Assembly: GCA_031213475.1 (NCBI GenBank)
Contig: JARUPZ010000013.1
Span: forward strand, 2,441,231-2,505,230
Reading direction: 5' to 3'
DNA: 64,000 bases
Source: Nereocystis luetkeana
Taxonomy: Eukaryota > Sar > Phaeophyceae > Laminariales > Laminariaceae
Shown: positions 36,901-41,430 of the stretch, one piece after another
How positions within the stretch are numbered: the first letter of the stretch is position 1
Layout of the letters: each line of letters starts with the position of its first letter
Program-made: the position numbers and the translations under genes
The notes under the pieces: model-generated
The model's database searches: none
What the model was told of the DNA's origin: nothing
The model's input: the letters and a program-made list of their open reading frames with translations, nothing else

Positions 36901-38694
36901 GGAGATTCAAACGTCAATTCTGTCGTTGTTTTTCGGATCGTGCATCGCGCGCGACACACGTCGGCATGAAGAAGAGGCCTCCCTGTTCTTGCGAGAACGT
37001 CTGGGCGCAGTCTTCGAGCGCACAAGGCACCAACTCAACATGACGCCGCGGTGTACGCTGGTTACCTTCGAGTCCCGGTCTGTTGGTAGTGAAAGGACCC
37101 CTGGTCGTACCGCAAAATGACGCGTCCTACGATAGGGATAACACTTTTTTGGCTAAAATATTTTCCCACTGACGGAGCTCCTTAACCCGAAATCGTCCGA
37201 ACGTTTTTTTTTTTTTCTCGCCATTGATAGTAATATATGCACACCTAGGCCGTGGGGTTCTTTCATCAACCATTGCGCCTTCGTTTTATTTTTCAAGACC
37301 ATTTTTTTTTTGGATGTGGTATATGTAGAGTTCCTCACGAAAGGAACCTCAGATAACGAAAAAGGGGGTGCACATCTACCTTGGCATGTGTCAAATACAC
37401 GATTGTCCTCCTGGTAAGATGTAAGCACCGCCAACCATGTCGCCATCGCAATCGCCGCACTGTGCTCCGCGAGCATCGATCTCTTGTCCCCGCAGCGATC
37501 ATTAGCATCGCCCCACACCGCTCACGGGGGCCGTGCTGCACAATACCCCCTCCCCTGTCTATGATCATTCGACTACGGCCATGCATGGGATCGAGTACAT
37601 CTCTCCTATCGAGCACACCCCCTCCCCTCCCTCAACTTCATCCCTTTTTCTCGTTAACCTACAGCATGGGTGTCGCGAATTTTCTTCACTATAACCCCCC
37701 CCCCCCCGCCCGACCTGCCCCCATTTCGTCGCGAATCTGCAGCACGGTGTCCCGAGTGTTCTGGCCTCTGATCGCCCGGTACTTGCAGGACCATCCGCCT
37801 CCCGCGGAAGACGAGTTGATGAGCTCTGCTCCTGCGCGATCGTCCCCGTGTACGGCTCCGGCAGCCCCCACCGACGCCCCCGCCGGCGACGGGGAAGGTG
37901 ATGGCGGCTTTGCCGGAGGGGGCGACCTTCCGCCCGACCCCGACGCCATGGAGGTCGACCCGATCGAGGCAGGCGACCATCCGGGCGGCACCATGGAGGC
38001 CGACCAGAGGGACGAACACGCTCCTTCTGAGGGCGGTAGGTTGGACGGAGAGAGCAGCGGTAGCGGTAGTGGCGGGGGTATTGTCGGTGGGGATGCAGGG
38101 GTTGACCTCGAGGGTGGGGTTGGAGTTGAGCGCGGCGTTGGGGGTGAGGGTGACGTTGGCGTTGAGGGCGAGGGAGATGGCGGTGGTGGTGGTGGTGGTG
38201 GTGGCGGTGGTGGTGGTGGGGGGGTTGGTGGGCGTGGAGAAGGAGGGGTTGGCGATAGTGTTGGTGCGGACGCGGGTGGTGGAGGTGGTGATGGTGGTGG
38301 AGGTGGTGACGGTGGTGGAGGTGGTGATGGTGATGGAGGTGGTGATGGAGGTGGTGGTGGTGGTGGTGATGGTAGTACCGGTGCCGGTGCCGATGAGGGT
38401 TACGGTGGCGTCTGTGGTGGTGGTGGTGGGGGTGATGGTGGCGCTGGTGGTAATGCGAGAATGGTTGAAAATGGTGCTGGCATCGAGGGCGTGGGTGACA
38501 CGGCTGCCGGTGATGCCGCAGTCAGCGACAGCCGCGGCAACGGTTTTGGTGTGGTCGATGCGGTCGGCGTCACCGGCGACGATACGGCTCTTCTTCTTGC
38601 TGGGGGCGAGGCCGAAAAAGCCGCTCATTTGGAGACGCCGGTGGGCGATGTTGGTTTTGTGCCCATGATTGTGGACAGTGCCGCCGGTATCTAG
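1556..38694 (+). CDS. DCL: Dicer-like ribonuclease III gene (5' partial, about 21 exons in window)
   Basis: Dicer cuts double-stranded RNA into small RNAs for RNA silencing. Conceptual splicing gives a possible DUF283 end, platform, PAZ region, connector, RNase IIIa and RNase IIIb. RNase IIIa shows NERLETLGDAWL, EGMMTLLRKNVVSNARL and KTIADVVEALLG. RNase IIIb shows YTFKHPWLCMQAITHPSW, DYQRLEFLGDAVL and PADVLEALIAAVF. The Glu and Asp of both ERLE..GD / QRLEF.GD motifs and the Asp..Glu of both D(V)VEAL / DVLEAL motifs are kept, so both active sites look intact. Reading phases agree at all junctions except the PAZ junction near 5.97-6.26 kb. The summed coding length is 8217 nt, about 2738 residues plus a stop, far longer than the same part of animal or plant Dicers because of low-complexity insertions. 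The helicase half should lie left of position 1. No C-terminal dsRBD was found. The identification is firm; individual splice sites are predictions. Confidence 0.93.
1784..1935 (+). repeat. DCL: Polypurine GGAGGA tract inside Dicer exon 1
   Basis: About 150 bases consist almost entirely of purines (GGAGGAGAAGGA type). They encode the Gly/Glu run of exon 1. The opposite strand is correspondingly Ser/Pro/Leu-rich, which creates long but meaningless antisense frames. Confidence 0.8.
2885..3012 (+). repeat. Dispersed repeat D2 ending in poly-C
   Basis: Sequence from GAATGAACGCCCAA through ATGCTCCGTCTC to AATGAGTACGCCCC is shared with 35416-35545. Both copies end in a run of C and both stand shortly before a Dicer acceptor. 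Confidence 0.7.
3040..3150 (+). repeat. Dispersed repeat D, 3' part
   Basis: Shares GGTGAAAACCCGACGTGCTC, GGGATGCGAGGGTCTATGGT and ACGGCCATGCATGA with the fuller copies at 5040-5515, 12585-12840 and 34885-35375. It ends just before Dicer exon 2. Confidence 0.8.
3193..3372 (+). CDS. DCL: Dicer exon 2: platform domain
   Basis: The acceptor is ctcgtttctcag/gcc and the donor gcgcag/gttcgt, phase 0 at both ends, 60 residues. The segment RMFVGLASAAPLPL followed by VGVEVSFDVDL lines up with the Dicer platform pattern (a hydrophobic strand, Pro-rich turn, then G-x-V-x-[FI]-x-[VI]-x-L). A copy of dispersed repeat D ends about 60 bases before the acceptor. Confidence 0.75.
3622..3735 (+). CDS. DCL: Dicer exon 3: platform helix
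   Basis: The acceptor is tcctcctgcag/atg and the donor ttccag/gtgaaa, phase 0 at both ends. MVALVKWHTETLGMAALYK resembles the amphipathic helix that follows the platform beta strands in Dicers; a Pro-rich stretch follows. Confidence 0.65.
3736..5892 (+). other. Dicer intron 3: repeats, no gene seen
   Basis: The motif ATCCCAA(A/T)CTATAT recurs near 3797, 4040 and 4437, which suggests an old tandem duplication. A purine-rich stretch runs from 4860 to 5040, followed by an inverted repeat D copy (5040-5515). Short frames here do not look like protein. Confidence 0.5.
5040..5515 (-). repeat. Dispersed repeat D, near full-length, inverted
   Basis: This is the reverse complement of 34885-35375. 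Shared segments include the GGCCGTAGTCGTATGACC core, the CTCATTGAAGCTGTC block and the outer AACTCGACAACCAGCTGTGG block. It is the only sizeable copy that does not sit next to an exon. Confidence 0.8.
5893..5985 (+). CDS. DCL: Dicer exon 4: PAZ-region segment (ends uncertain)
   Basis: The acceptor cgctttgcag/gtcagc is good and phase 0 with exon 3. It reads CRFYFVLERTNTTLGDYLRR. The consensus donor gtgagc at 5986 gives phase 0, but the next exon needs a 2-base overhang. The weaker donor gtgcct at 5967 would fit that phase. Either the weaker site is used or a small exon was missed. Confidence 0.5.
6260..6308 (+). CDS. DCL: Dicer exon 5: PAZ entry (IDW motif)
   Basis: A 49-base exon with acceptor aaataccag/c and donor gacatg/gtgagt. 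It reads ISQTILIDWDM; Ile-Asp-Trp just before PAZ is a recurring feature of Dicer proteins. The end phase (0) agrees with the next exon. Confidence 0.55.
6578..6658 (+). CDS. DCL: Dicer exon 6: PAZ
   Basis: The acceptor follows a strong poly-T tract (gttgaacag/gga) and the donor is ttggcg/gtgaga. It is 27 residues, phase 0 at both ends, and includes GPYAGLPCETLTLHDAGKMG. The position fits the N-terminal part of PAZ, but the match is weak in sequence. Confidence 0.6.
7120..7640 (-). pseudogene. Antisense Cys-rich coding fragment inside Dicer intron 6
   Basis: Read on the minus strand, 7600-7330 gives a protein-like stretch with an internal repeat (CSEVINSQTSELSRICSEV, then MSTPNSELSRAFLDPDEG) and an acidic helix (VDAIDIDIVKRRLVDTQ). 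From 7355 a different frame gives PPVSCIRCSNQ ... CSDLPCPAAG ... KPCVFCYRKLP, Cys pairs like a zinc-binding domain. The two frames could be joined across a run of seven C, so this may be a frameshifted pseudogene or two exons. The family is not recognised. A (CTG)n run lies near its 5' end. Confidence 0.35.
9400..9505. mobile_element. MITE family A, copy 1
   Basis: A palindrome starting ATTACGGGGGACCATAGTTA and ending in its reverse complement, with an AT-rich centre. It is about 106 bases long with no coding capacity. Confidence 0.85.
10210..10285. mobile_element. MITE family C, copy 1
   Basis: The core begins ATCAGAACCAAATATGG and ends CCCATCGTGGGTTCTGAT, so it can fold on itself. The same core occurs near 31480, 39830 and 42880. 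Confidence 0.75.
10755..10861. mobile_element. MITE family A, copy 2
   Basis: Both ends carry ATTACGGGGGACCATAGTA and its complement, with AAATATTGTTAGTAAAAATA inside. It is 107 bases long and near-palindromic, in Dicer intron 6. Confidence 0.85.
11440..11580 (+). other. Long polypyrimidine tract before Dicer exon 7
   Basis: About 140 bases are nearly all C and T and run into the exon 7 acceptor. It probably serves as an extended polypyrimidine tract for splicing. Confidence 0.6.
11587..11748 (+). CDS. DCL: Dicer exon 7: PAZ
   Basis: The acceptor (gtgtggtag/gtg) lies after a pyrimidine tract of about 140 bases; the donor is gtgaag/gtaatc. It is 54 residues, phase 0 at both ends. It includes RKPDYEAAFKSQRLLLAV and a basic end. 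The other two frames are ruled out because exon 8 is only open in the frame that this exon's phase dictates. Confidence 0.6.
12375..12500 (+). repeat. Dispersed repeat D, partial
   Basis: Contains CCGGTGAAAGCCCGACGTGC, the GACTACGGCCGTGCATGA core and a following C-rich tract. Confidence 0.75.
12585..12840 (+). repeat. Dispersed repeat D, long copy
   Basis: Starts AGCTCATTGAAGCTGTCATC and runs through GGATGCAGCTCACCCTTCAT to GGCCATGCATGAGATGGAGT and a C run. It stands 37 bases before Dicer exon 8. Confidence 0.82.
12878..13052 (+). CDS. DCL: Dicer exon 8: PAZ with acidic insertion
   Basis: The acceptor is cactcgcag/cac and the donor ccaagg/gtacgt, leaving a one-base overhang. HSEAREYIEKGEDD resembles the Tyr-rich helix near the end of PAZ, then an acidic and Ala-rich insertion begins. 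A repeat D copy ends about 35 bases upstream. Confidence 0.65.
13053..15642 (+). other. Dicer intron 8 (2.6 kb): no gene I can defend
   Basis: The minus strand at 13280-13600 is open in several frames and Cys-rich but shows no recognisable domain. A 23-base tandem duplication (CAAATTATTTGACCCTTCTA type) lies at 15268-15312. The remainder holds nothing I can name. Confidence 0.4.
15643..16001 (+). CDS. DCL: Dicer exon 9: insertion and end of PAZ
   Basis: The acceptor is ccccgctgtag/at, which completes a GAT codon with exon 8; the donor is ttgcac/gtgcgt, phase 0. After an Asp/Glu run and an Ala/Gly/Ser linker it reads LKTNYHKVGPGQPVLLVEQY. This matches the end of PAZ in Dicers (K-x-x-Y, then Q-P-[LV]-L-x-V). 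Confidence 0.75.
16578..16700. repeat. 58-bp tandem duplication upstream of Dicer exon 10
   Basis: GCTGGGC(T/C)ATG and GTGGAATATCAACCG(T/C)TTTGG recur two to three times with a spacing of about 58 bases. The rest of intron 9 (16002-16777) holds nothing else I can name. Confidence 0.7.
16778..17631 (+). CDS. DCL: Dicer exon 10: connector helix and long Ala-rich linker
   Basis: The acceptor is gaacaccag/ctg (phase 0) and the donor cgccg/gtaaga (two-base overhang). It begins LVPRMFDLERQLLCFVLHES followed by LFLPALQASLY, the Dicer connector (LVPEL ... LPSIL type). About 250 residues of Ala/Gly/Pro/Ser-rich sequence follow before RNase IIIa. Confidence 0.75.
17911..18064 (+). CDS. DCL: Dicer exon 11: RNase IIIa signature
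   Basis: It carries NERLETLGDAWLNYYAGFVV, the RNase III signature with the catalytic Glu and Asp. The phase-matching acceptor is gcgaag/gtgtcc; a better-looking cag at 17897-17899 would need a different exon 10 donor. The exon appears to end at ttccag/gcgaga, a GC donor, because only that junction gives the right protein (VVFQ then DKPVLFEEG). Confidence 0.85.
18065..19617 (+). other. Dicer intron 11, GC-AG type
   Basis: The intron starts CAG/GCGAGA and ends TGTCAG. It holds a (GCGTT)4 run at about 18188, a CTG/GTT repeat at about 18763-18807 and no recognisable gene. Minus-strand frames through 18979-19818 are shadows. Confidence 0.55.
18763..18807. repeat. CTG/GTT microsatellite
   Basis: Interrupted trinucleotide run, (CTG)(TTG)n, in Dicer intron 11. 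Confidence 0.85.
19618..19719 (+). CDS. DCL: Dicer exon 12: RNase IIIa middle
   Basis: The acceptor is aaatgtcag/gac and the donor ttgagg/gtacgt, phase 0 at both ends. EEGMMTLLRKNVVSNARLIK is a textbook RNase III segment (EG.LT.LR...VSN..L), followed by GRGL. Confidence 0.92.
19720..20841 (+). other. Dicer intron 12: degenerate palindrome, no gene
   Basis: 19890-19985 resembles a decayed family B element (GGACTGCAGTCTCATTTCGGGG). I see no other feature. Confidence 0.4.
20842..20972 (+). CDS. DCL: Dicer exon 13: RNase IIIa second acidic motif
   Basis: The acceptor is ccctgttttag/gag and the donor ctgg/ggtgagat (two-base overhang). It reads through a Pro-rich W-P segment to NRKTIADVVEALLG, which holds the second catalytic Asp and Glu of RNase IIIa. 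Confidence 0.92.
21295..21560. repeat. Roughly 100-bp tandem repeat, three diverged units
   Basis: Each unit carries ...CCACTG..AC.CCATCGGCGTC(A/G)CCA followed by CATCGTCG. Units begin near 21300, 21398 and 21497. Confidence 0.5.
22208..22448. mobile_element. Nested palindromic element with 13-bp terminal inverted repeats
   Basis: GGGTCGATCTTAA at 22208-22220 is matched by its reverse complement at 22436-22448. Inside are an AT-rich inverted repeat (22239-22323, TTCAGTATTTTC arms) and a family B palindrome (22343-22439). Confidence 0.7.
22343..22439. mobile_element. MITE family B, copy 1
   Basis: TTAACCCCTTCAGAACCGCA and its near reverse complement flank GTCCCGTTTTGGGGACAAAC-type arms. It is a near-perfect palindrome of about 97 bases. 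Confidence 0.8.
22577..23960 (+). CDS. DCL: Dicer exon 14: end of RNase IIIa plus 440-residue insertion
   Basis: The acceptor is atgttttag/g, which completes a Gly codon and yields EALLGAALVAGGNRSAAYLM then EWLGLP, the last helices of RNase IIIa. A long low-complexity insertion follows, with Ala runs, a Ser/Ala/Glu repeat (ASSxE units near 23080-23140) and Gly-rich stretches. A possible basic patch, KRKAG...SPKRVR, lies near 23840. The donor is ggtcag/gtaaga, phase 0. Confidence 0.85.
23961..24515 (+). other. Dicer intron 14
   Basis: Contains a GTGTTGT(C/G)-type T/G repeat near 24010-24070 and a fragment of family B (CCCCAAAACGTGAG at about 24430). No gene seen. Confidence 0.45.
24516..26309 (+). 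CDS. DCL: Dicer exon 15: 598-residue acidic insertion between the two RNase III domains
   Basis: The acceptor is gattgttcag/ggg and the likely donor cccaag/gtgggg, both phase 0; gtgtac at 26319 is an alternative. The sequence is very rich in Glu, Asp, Gly and Ala and holds two related copies of a roughly 97-residue unit (about 25600-26160). It ends in a more globular stretch (KERLMSAEFLADTGVLPK) leading to RNase IIIb. The frame is open for about 1.9 kb, and both flanking exons join in phase. Confidence 0.75.
25600..26160 (+). repeat. DCL: Internal 97-residue duplication in Dicer exon 15
   Basis: The first copy contains QMPNFPLQESPLTRD, VKEAGGGP and MDVESNVDVEPGGASETGE. The second contains PMPDSPLLELPAVRD, VHEAGGGP and MDVEADADGEPCGASDAGE. 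Spacing is about 290 bases. Confidence 0.75.
26310..27171 (+). other. Dicer intron 15
   Basis: No gene or clear repeat. The short frames on both strands lack conserved features. Confidence 0.4.
27172..27309 (+). CDS. DCL: Dicer exon 16: start of RNase IIIb
   Basis: The acceptor is aatggtgtcag/ata and the donor gacagg/gtaagc, phase 0 at both ends. It reads LEKSLNYTFKHPWLCMQAIT then HPSW, the first helices of an RNase III domain. Alternative acceptors at 27200 and 27218 would need another donor in exon 15. Confidence 0.88.
27443..27894. mobile_element. MITE family A, copy 3, split by an insertion
   Basis: The left half (TTACGGGGGACCATAGTTAA) is at 27443 and the matching right half (CAACTATGGTCCCACGTAAT) ends at 27894. 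The middle (about 27520-27840) is unrelated DNA. Its left edge (TTCCGGCGGATTGGTAAA) resembles 9892-9915 next to another MITE. Confidence 0.75.
29188..29315. ncRNA. Intronic foldback, possible hairpin RNA
   Basis: GGAAAATGTAGCGAACGTTC pairs with GAACGGTCGTTACATTTTCC across a short loop (about 26 paired bases with one G-U and one mismatch). Outside these lie further partly complementary arms (GGTACCTGCCATGT with TACTTGGCAGGTATC). The size suits a miRNA-type precursor or a small foldback transposon; there is no expression evidence. Confidence 0.4.
29650..29725. repeat. CGACC-type minisatellite
   Basis: Ten or more copies of (A)CCCG/CGACC; a shorter related tract lies at 41973-42015. The preceding 100 bases contain the complementary GGGTCGGG, so the region can fold. 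Confidence 0.75.
30327..30498 (+). CDS. DCL: Dicer exon 17: charged/Gly-rich insertion within RNase IIIb
   Basis: This exon is inferred from phase. Exon 16 ends in phase 0 while exon 18 needs one extra base, and this open stretch fits both. The acceptor is tgacagacag/cca (weak) or the cag at 30344-30346; the donor cgcagg/gtaagg is good. It supplies the G that makes the Asp of DYQRLEF. The content is a Lys/Glu/Asp-rich helix and a poly-Gly run. Confidence 0.55.
30896..31112. repeat. Dispersed repeat E, tandem pair
   Basis: CGTAC/AAGGCACGGGCGCAACGTGA and TATTTCTGG(A/G)CGCTCACGCT occur twice here. Diverged copies are at 40700-40860 and 42235-42395. Confidence 0.7.
31113..31207. mobile_element. 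MITE family B, copy 2
   Basis: A near-perfect palindrome with GAACCGCAGTCCCGTCTTGG on the left and CCAAAACGGGACTGCGGTTC on the right. Confidence 0.85.
31466..31570. mobile_element. MITE family C, copy 2
   Basis: CTACCCACCGCGATCACAGC / CAAATATGGCGTGTGAACAT on the left and CCCATCGTGGGTGTTGATTG on the right, with a poly-T centre. Confidence 0.65.
32850..32959 (+). CDS. DCL: Dicer exon 18: RNase IIIb signature
   Basis: The acceptor is ctcgtccgtag/ac and the donor atcaag/gtaacg. It reads DYQRLEFLGDAVLGWMVTAH then LYFASSTFTPAELTRIK. This is the RNase III signature with catalytic Glu and Asp, the best single diagnostic motif in the window. Confidence 0.97.
33137..33325. mobile_element. Degenerate MITE family A followed by family B, in Dicer intron 18
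   Basis: 33137-33240 keeps ACCATAGTAAATAGGACCAA and the central GTGCGTACAGTAGGTCCTAT. 33245-33325 keeps ACTGCGGTTCCG, GACAAACTACTT and CGGGACTGCAG. The two lie back to back. Confidence 0.6.
33360..33535. repeat. GGTGTT microsatellite in Dicer intron 18
   Basis: A long imperfect run of GTTGGTGTTGGTGGTGTT-type units, immediately before the T/C-rich tract leading to exon 19. Confidence 0.85.
33664..33774 (+). CDS. DCL: Dicer exon 19: RNase IIIb middle
   Basis: The acceptor is gggtgcgcag/gca and the donor attgag/gtgacc, 37 residues, phase 0 at both ends. CNASLWVIALRLNVHHVLR then ASPKILSNVHAFIE follows the spacing of Dicer RNase IIIb (R-x-x-x-V-x-N-x-x-[LF] ... H...L). Confidence 0.92.
33873..33924. 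repeat. (CAG)17 microsatellite
   Basis: An uninterrupted run of about 17 CAG units inside Dicer intron 19. It is not in the predicted coding sequence. Confidence 0.95.
34486..34585. mobile_element. MITE family A, degenerate copy
   Basis: Retains CCGTAGTAAATGGGACCAAA, TATTGTTAGCAAAAACAGG and the terminal CTATTTACCATGG, but the outer ends have decayed. Confidence 0.6.
34885..35375 (+). repeat. Dispersed repeat D, full-length copy (about 490 bp)
   Basis: Matches the inverted copy at 5040-5515 over its whole length, from CTAGACAACCAGGGTACCG through GGATGCAGCTCACC to CATGCATGAGATCGAGCAC. No coding frame or long terminal repeat seen. It could be a SINE-like or non-autonomous element. Confidence 0.8.
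35400..35545 (+). repeat. Dispersed repeat D2 with poly-C end
   Basis: Shares TGAGCGCCCAACTATTGAAG-type sequence and TGCTCCGTCTC...AATGAGTACCCC with 2885-3012. It follows directly on repeat D. Confidence 0.7.
35704..35807 (+). CDS. DCL: Dicer exon 20: RNase IIIb second acidic motif
   Basis: The acceptor is gctcgcacag/cgc (phase 0) and the donor atgaa/gtgagt (two-base overhang). KHPADVLEALIAAVFLDSSC contains the second catalytic Asp and Glu of RNase IIIb. Repeat D and a poly-C tract lie upstream. Confidence 0.95.
35808..37742 (+). other. Dicer intron 20
   Basis: No gene seen. The segment 37555-37630 is a 3' fragment of repeat D (GACTACGGCCATGCATGGGA, then a C/T tract) which again precedes the acceptor. 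A block near 37155-37205 (GACGGAGCTCCTTAACCC) resembles 28010-28050. Confidence 0.5.
37743..38694 (+). CDS. DCL: Dicer exon 21: end of RNase IIIb and Gly/Asp-rich tail with stop
   Basis: The acceptor gaatctgcag/c makes an AAC codon with exon 20. It gives MNTVSRVFWPLIARYL, the final RNase III helices (x-V-W-x-V-[FY]-x-P-[LM]). A tail of about 290 residues follows, rich in Gly, Asp, Val and Ala and encoded by GGT/GGA repeats; it runs to a TAG at 38692-38694. No dsRBD is recognisable. A further intron inside the repeat tract cannot be excluded. Confidence 0.8.
38170..38450 (+). repeat. DCL: GGTGGA coding microsatellite in the Dicer tail
   Basis: GGT/GGA/GAT triplets encode Gly and Asp runs. The antisense strand reads Thr/Ile-rich frames that are artefacts of the repeat. 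Confidence 0.85.
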
Positions 38695-40944
38695 GGGGGG
38701 GGGGGGGGGGAGGTGGGGGAGCGGGTATACCCAGCCTTTTCCTTTTTTGATTATTTCATGGCAAGGTCACGCCGCCTTCAAGACGCGACAAGCAACCGGT
38801 TTGCACGACATCAGGAGTGCGTACGTTCGAAACGTGACACCAATCGGTTTGCATGACGTAAGGAGAGCGCACATTCAAGGATGTGGCCAGGGTTTGCATG
38901 ATGTCACCGCATTCAAGACGTGCCAACCATCGGCTTGCAGAATGATATCTGGAAGTTCAGGAATATGTGATGTATTTGTTTTTGTTCGGTTGTAGTTGTT
39001 GGACTGTGTGTATCGTCCACTTGGCGTCGGGGGAGGCAAAATCGCGGCGTATTTGCGAGAGCTTTGTGTTATATATAGCTGTTCTCGGGGCTCCTGGTAT
39101 CCAAATTTCAGATTTAGACGCTTTTTTTAGTTCAGGGTTCGACAGGTACTCGCCGCTCTGATTCTGGGACTTGGAGTTTTCGGAATTCTGGTGTGCGTGT
39201 TTTAAGTTTTGCTTGCATTTTACGGGGGTGGCGTTTACTGCCGCGTGCCCCAAGCCAAGTTTTTTAGTTCGCGGGCTACGGTTGATTATCGTGAAATGCC
39301 ACATTATTGTTTGAGTGCTTCGCGTTATGTAGCTGGCGCGGATAGGTATAGCACACGTGTTGCCGCTCACCGTCGTCGTTGCCGATTCACGAGGAATGTT
39401 GTCCACTGCGGCAACAGCCTAGAGTGGACGATTTTCTCGCCATCATTTTCCGGTACTTAGGAGATACACGGATTGTTTTTTTTTTCGGGGTTGGAAAACT
39501 CGCAGGCACGAGCTGTTTTCTGCGGCGTCTTATGCTATATATATACAATATTTTTGTCCCTGGGGTGTCTAAACATAAACATAAGACATGCGTTCTGAAA
39601 GCCCACGACGGAAGAATCATGATGGCTATAACCTCAACCTGTGCTCACTAGTGGTTCGGAGGAGCCACCTGTTGTTGCAGTTAGGTCCCTTTCGTTGTGT
39701 CGTGGGGGTTTGCTTGGGCCTGTGGGATCCTGATGACGCGGCTAATACCTACGCCAGGTGCGGTCTTATCGGTTGTCTTGTGGGGCCACGCAGCGCGACG
39801 CTGTTAATCACGGGGGGAAGAAATCGTATTAATCTGAACCAAATATGGTTTGCAAACATACGGGATATGTTGTTTTTTTTGTGCCGTCGTGGGTTCTGAT
39901 TACAATCCCCCGGTAGAGTATCATGTTGCGTATAATATGTGTCGGCGTTTTGTCTCGTCGAGTTGTATCTCGGGTACACCCTATCTTGCCGAGTGTCACT
40001 CTGTCCCGAAATGTAATCACCCTTAGATTCAACAAATAGTGTACCAACGGTGATTATATTATGGGACAAAGTGGTATGCCTCAGCAGCGCGGCCTGTTCC
40101 CTGCCACCGATGTTGCTGTAGCATAGCAGTCGCTGTGTTTTTCAGCGACATTTTTCTTCCCCCCGTGTGAAAGTCCAAAAGGAATTTATTTACGCTTTTT
40201 GCACTGCGATGTCCAGAGCCATGTATATGAGTCTGATCCCAAGTGTTTTGTACCCGAAACGGGAGTGCGGTTCTGAATTCCTAATACTGCAGGACGTACG
40301 TACGTACAGTACTTGCACGGTACAGCAGTACGTACAGTACTTGCACGGTACAGCAGTTAGGGGTGCTATTATCGGAGGCTTTGTTTCTTCTATATTTTGC
40401 GAAATATTTTCCAACTTTTTTGTGTGAAATTCATCTTTCCTGCTATTTCGCCCTCTTATTGAGTTTCACAAGTATCTATGGACATTATTTCACAAACATG
40501 GAACTGGTTCCATAAATATGGAAATTTTGGCTCTTCGACAAATTAGAAGGATAAGCGATGGGAATTGGGGTGAGCCTAGTGGAGCCTACTGGTCGTTTCA
40601 TGGCCGCTATATACACAAGTGGGATCCCCCCCAAAATGAGATTAGCACAAGGCCAAATATCCACTATTGACGCTCTGGGGAAAAAAATGACTTGGAAATT
40701 ACCGCGACAGCCATTGCGCGATTGAGGGGAGGATACAATCTGCCCCCCCGAGCTACAATGCAAGGAGTTGTATAGCTGCGGCACATGCGCGGCGTGATTC
40801 TCTACCTGTATTTCTGGGTGCTCGTGCTGCTCGCAGATGTTTGTGATACCATCAGAAGAGTTATCACTGCTGTGTTTTGGTCGCTATCTAGGGATCCCAA
40901 AGGGATTTTAACAGACGCCTGCAACCACGACAGGGGGTCGCACT
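38695..40944. other. Gene-free region after Dicer
   Basis: Starts with a G run, then units with ACCAATCGGTTTGCATGA(C/T)-like sequence at 38790-38940. It includes a family C MITE (39806-39915), an imperfect inverted repeat (CTCTGTCCCGAAATGTAATC at 40007 against 40050-40073), a 26-bp tandem duplication (GTACGTACAGTACTTGCACG) at 40298-40360 and a repeat E copy at 40700-40860. No coding sequence supported. Confidence 0.5.
39806..39915. mobile_element. MITE family C, copy 3
   Basis: ATCTGAACCAAATATGGTTT and GTCGTGGGTTCTGATTAC flank a T-rich centre; the outer GGGGG/CCCCC bases are also complementary. Confidence 0.7.
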
Positions 40945-41430
40945 TTTTTTTTTTTCGCCTTATGAGACAAGGTTTGAGACTGCCCGAGGAGCTGATCAAC
41001 TGAAGAACCACCCGGTGATTACCCGGTAGTATATGTCCCATTGGTGTTGCACAATATTTTTTCGTTCGCGCCTACATGAGGCCGTATAGTGGGGTTTATA
41101 AACAGCCCTTTTATTGCCTCAGGAGGAGGCAATGTTTGAGACTGACGGAGGAGCTTCTCAGCTGCGGAACCACCCGGTAATTACCCAGTAATTACCCGGT
41201 AATATATATCTCATTCATGTTTCACCGTAGTTTTTGGTTCGCGCCTATATGAGGCCATGCATTGGGGATGAGCGGCGCACTTTTTTTGCCTCAGGAGCTC
41301 AGGAGGCAATTTTCGAGACCGACGGAGGAGCTCCGTCCGGTGAATACCCGGTAATATGTACCTGGTACCTCGTTCGTATTGCACTAGACTTTTTCGTTCG
41401 CGTCTACAAGTACCAGGTATGTAAGACCGT
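40945..41430. repeat. Roughly 150-bp tandem repeat, three units
   Basis: Each unit has TTGAGAC(T/C)G(A/C)CGGAGGAGCT, ...CCCGGTAATTACCC / ...CCCGGTAATAT and TTCGTTCGCG(C/T)CTA. Units start near 40962, 41116 and 41286. Confidence 0.75.

Noticed and set aside
37654..38628. Minus-strand frame of 324 codons, Thr-rich
   Set aside because: It is antisense to the GGT/GGA repeat of the Dicer tail; the plus frame continues a conserved RNase III end.
40945..41430. CRISPR-like array
   Set aside because: Units are long, diverged and without unique spacers, and the organism is a eukaryote.
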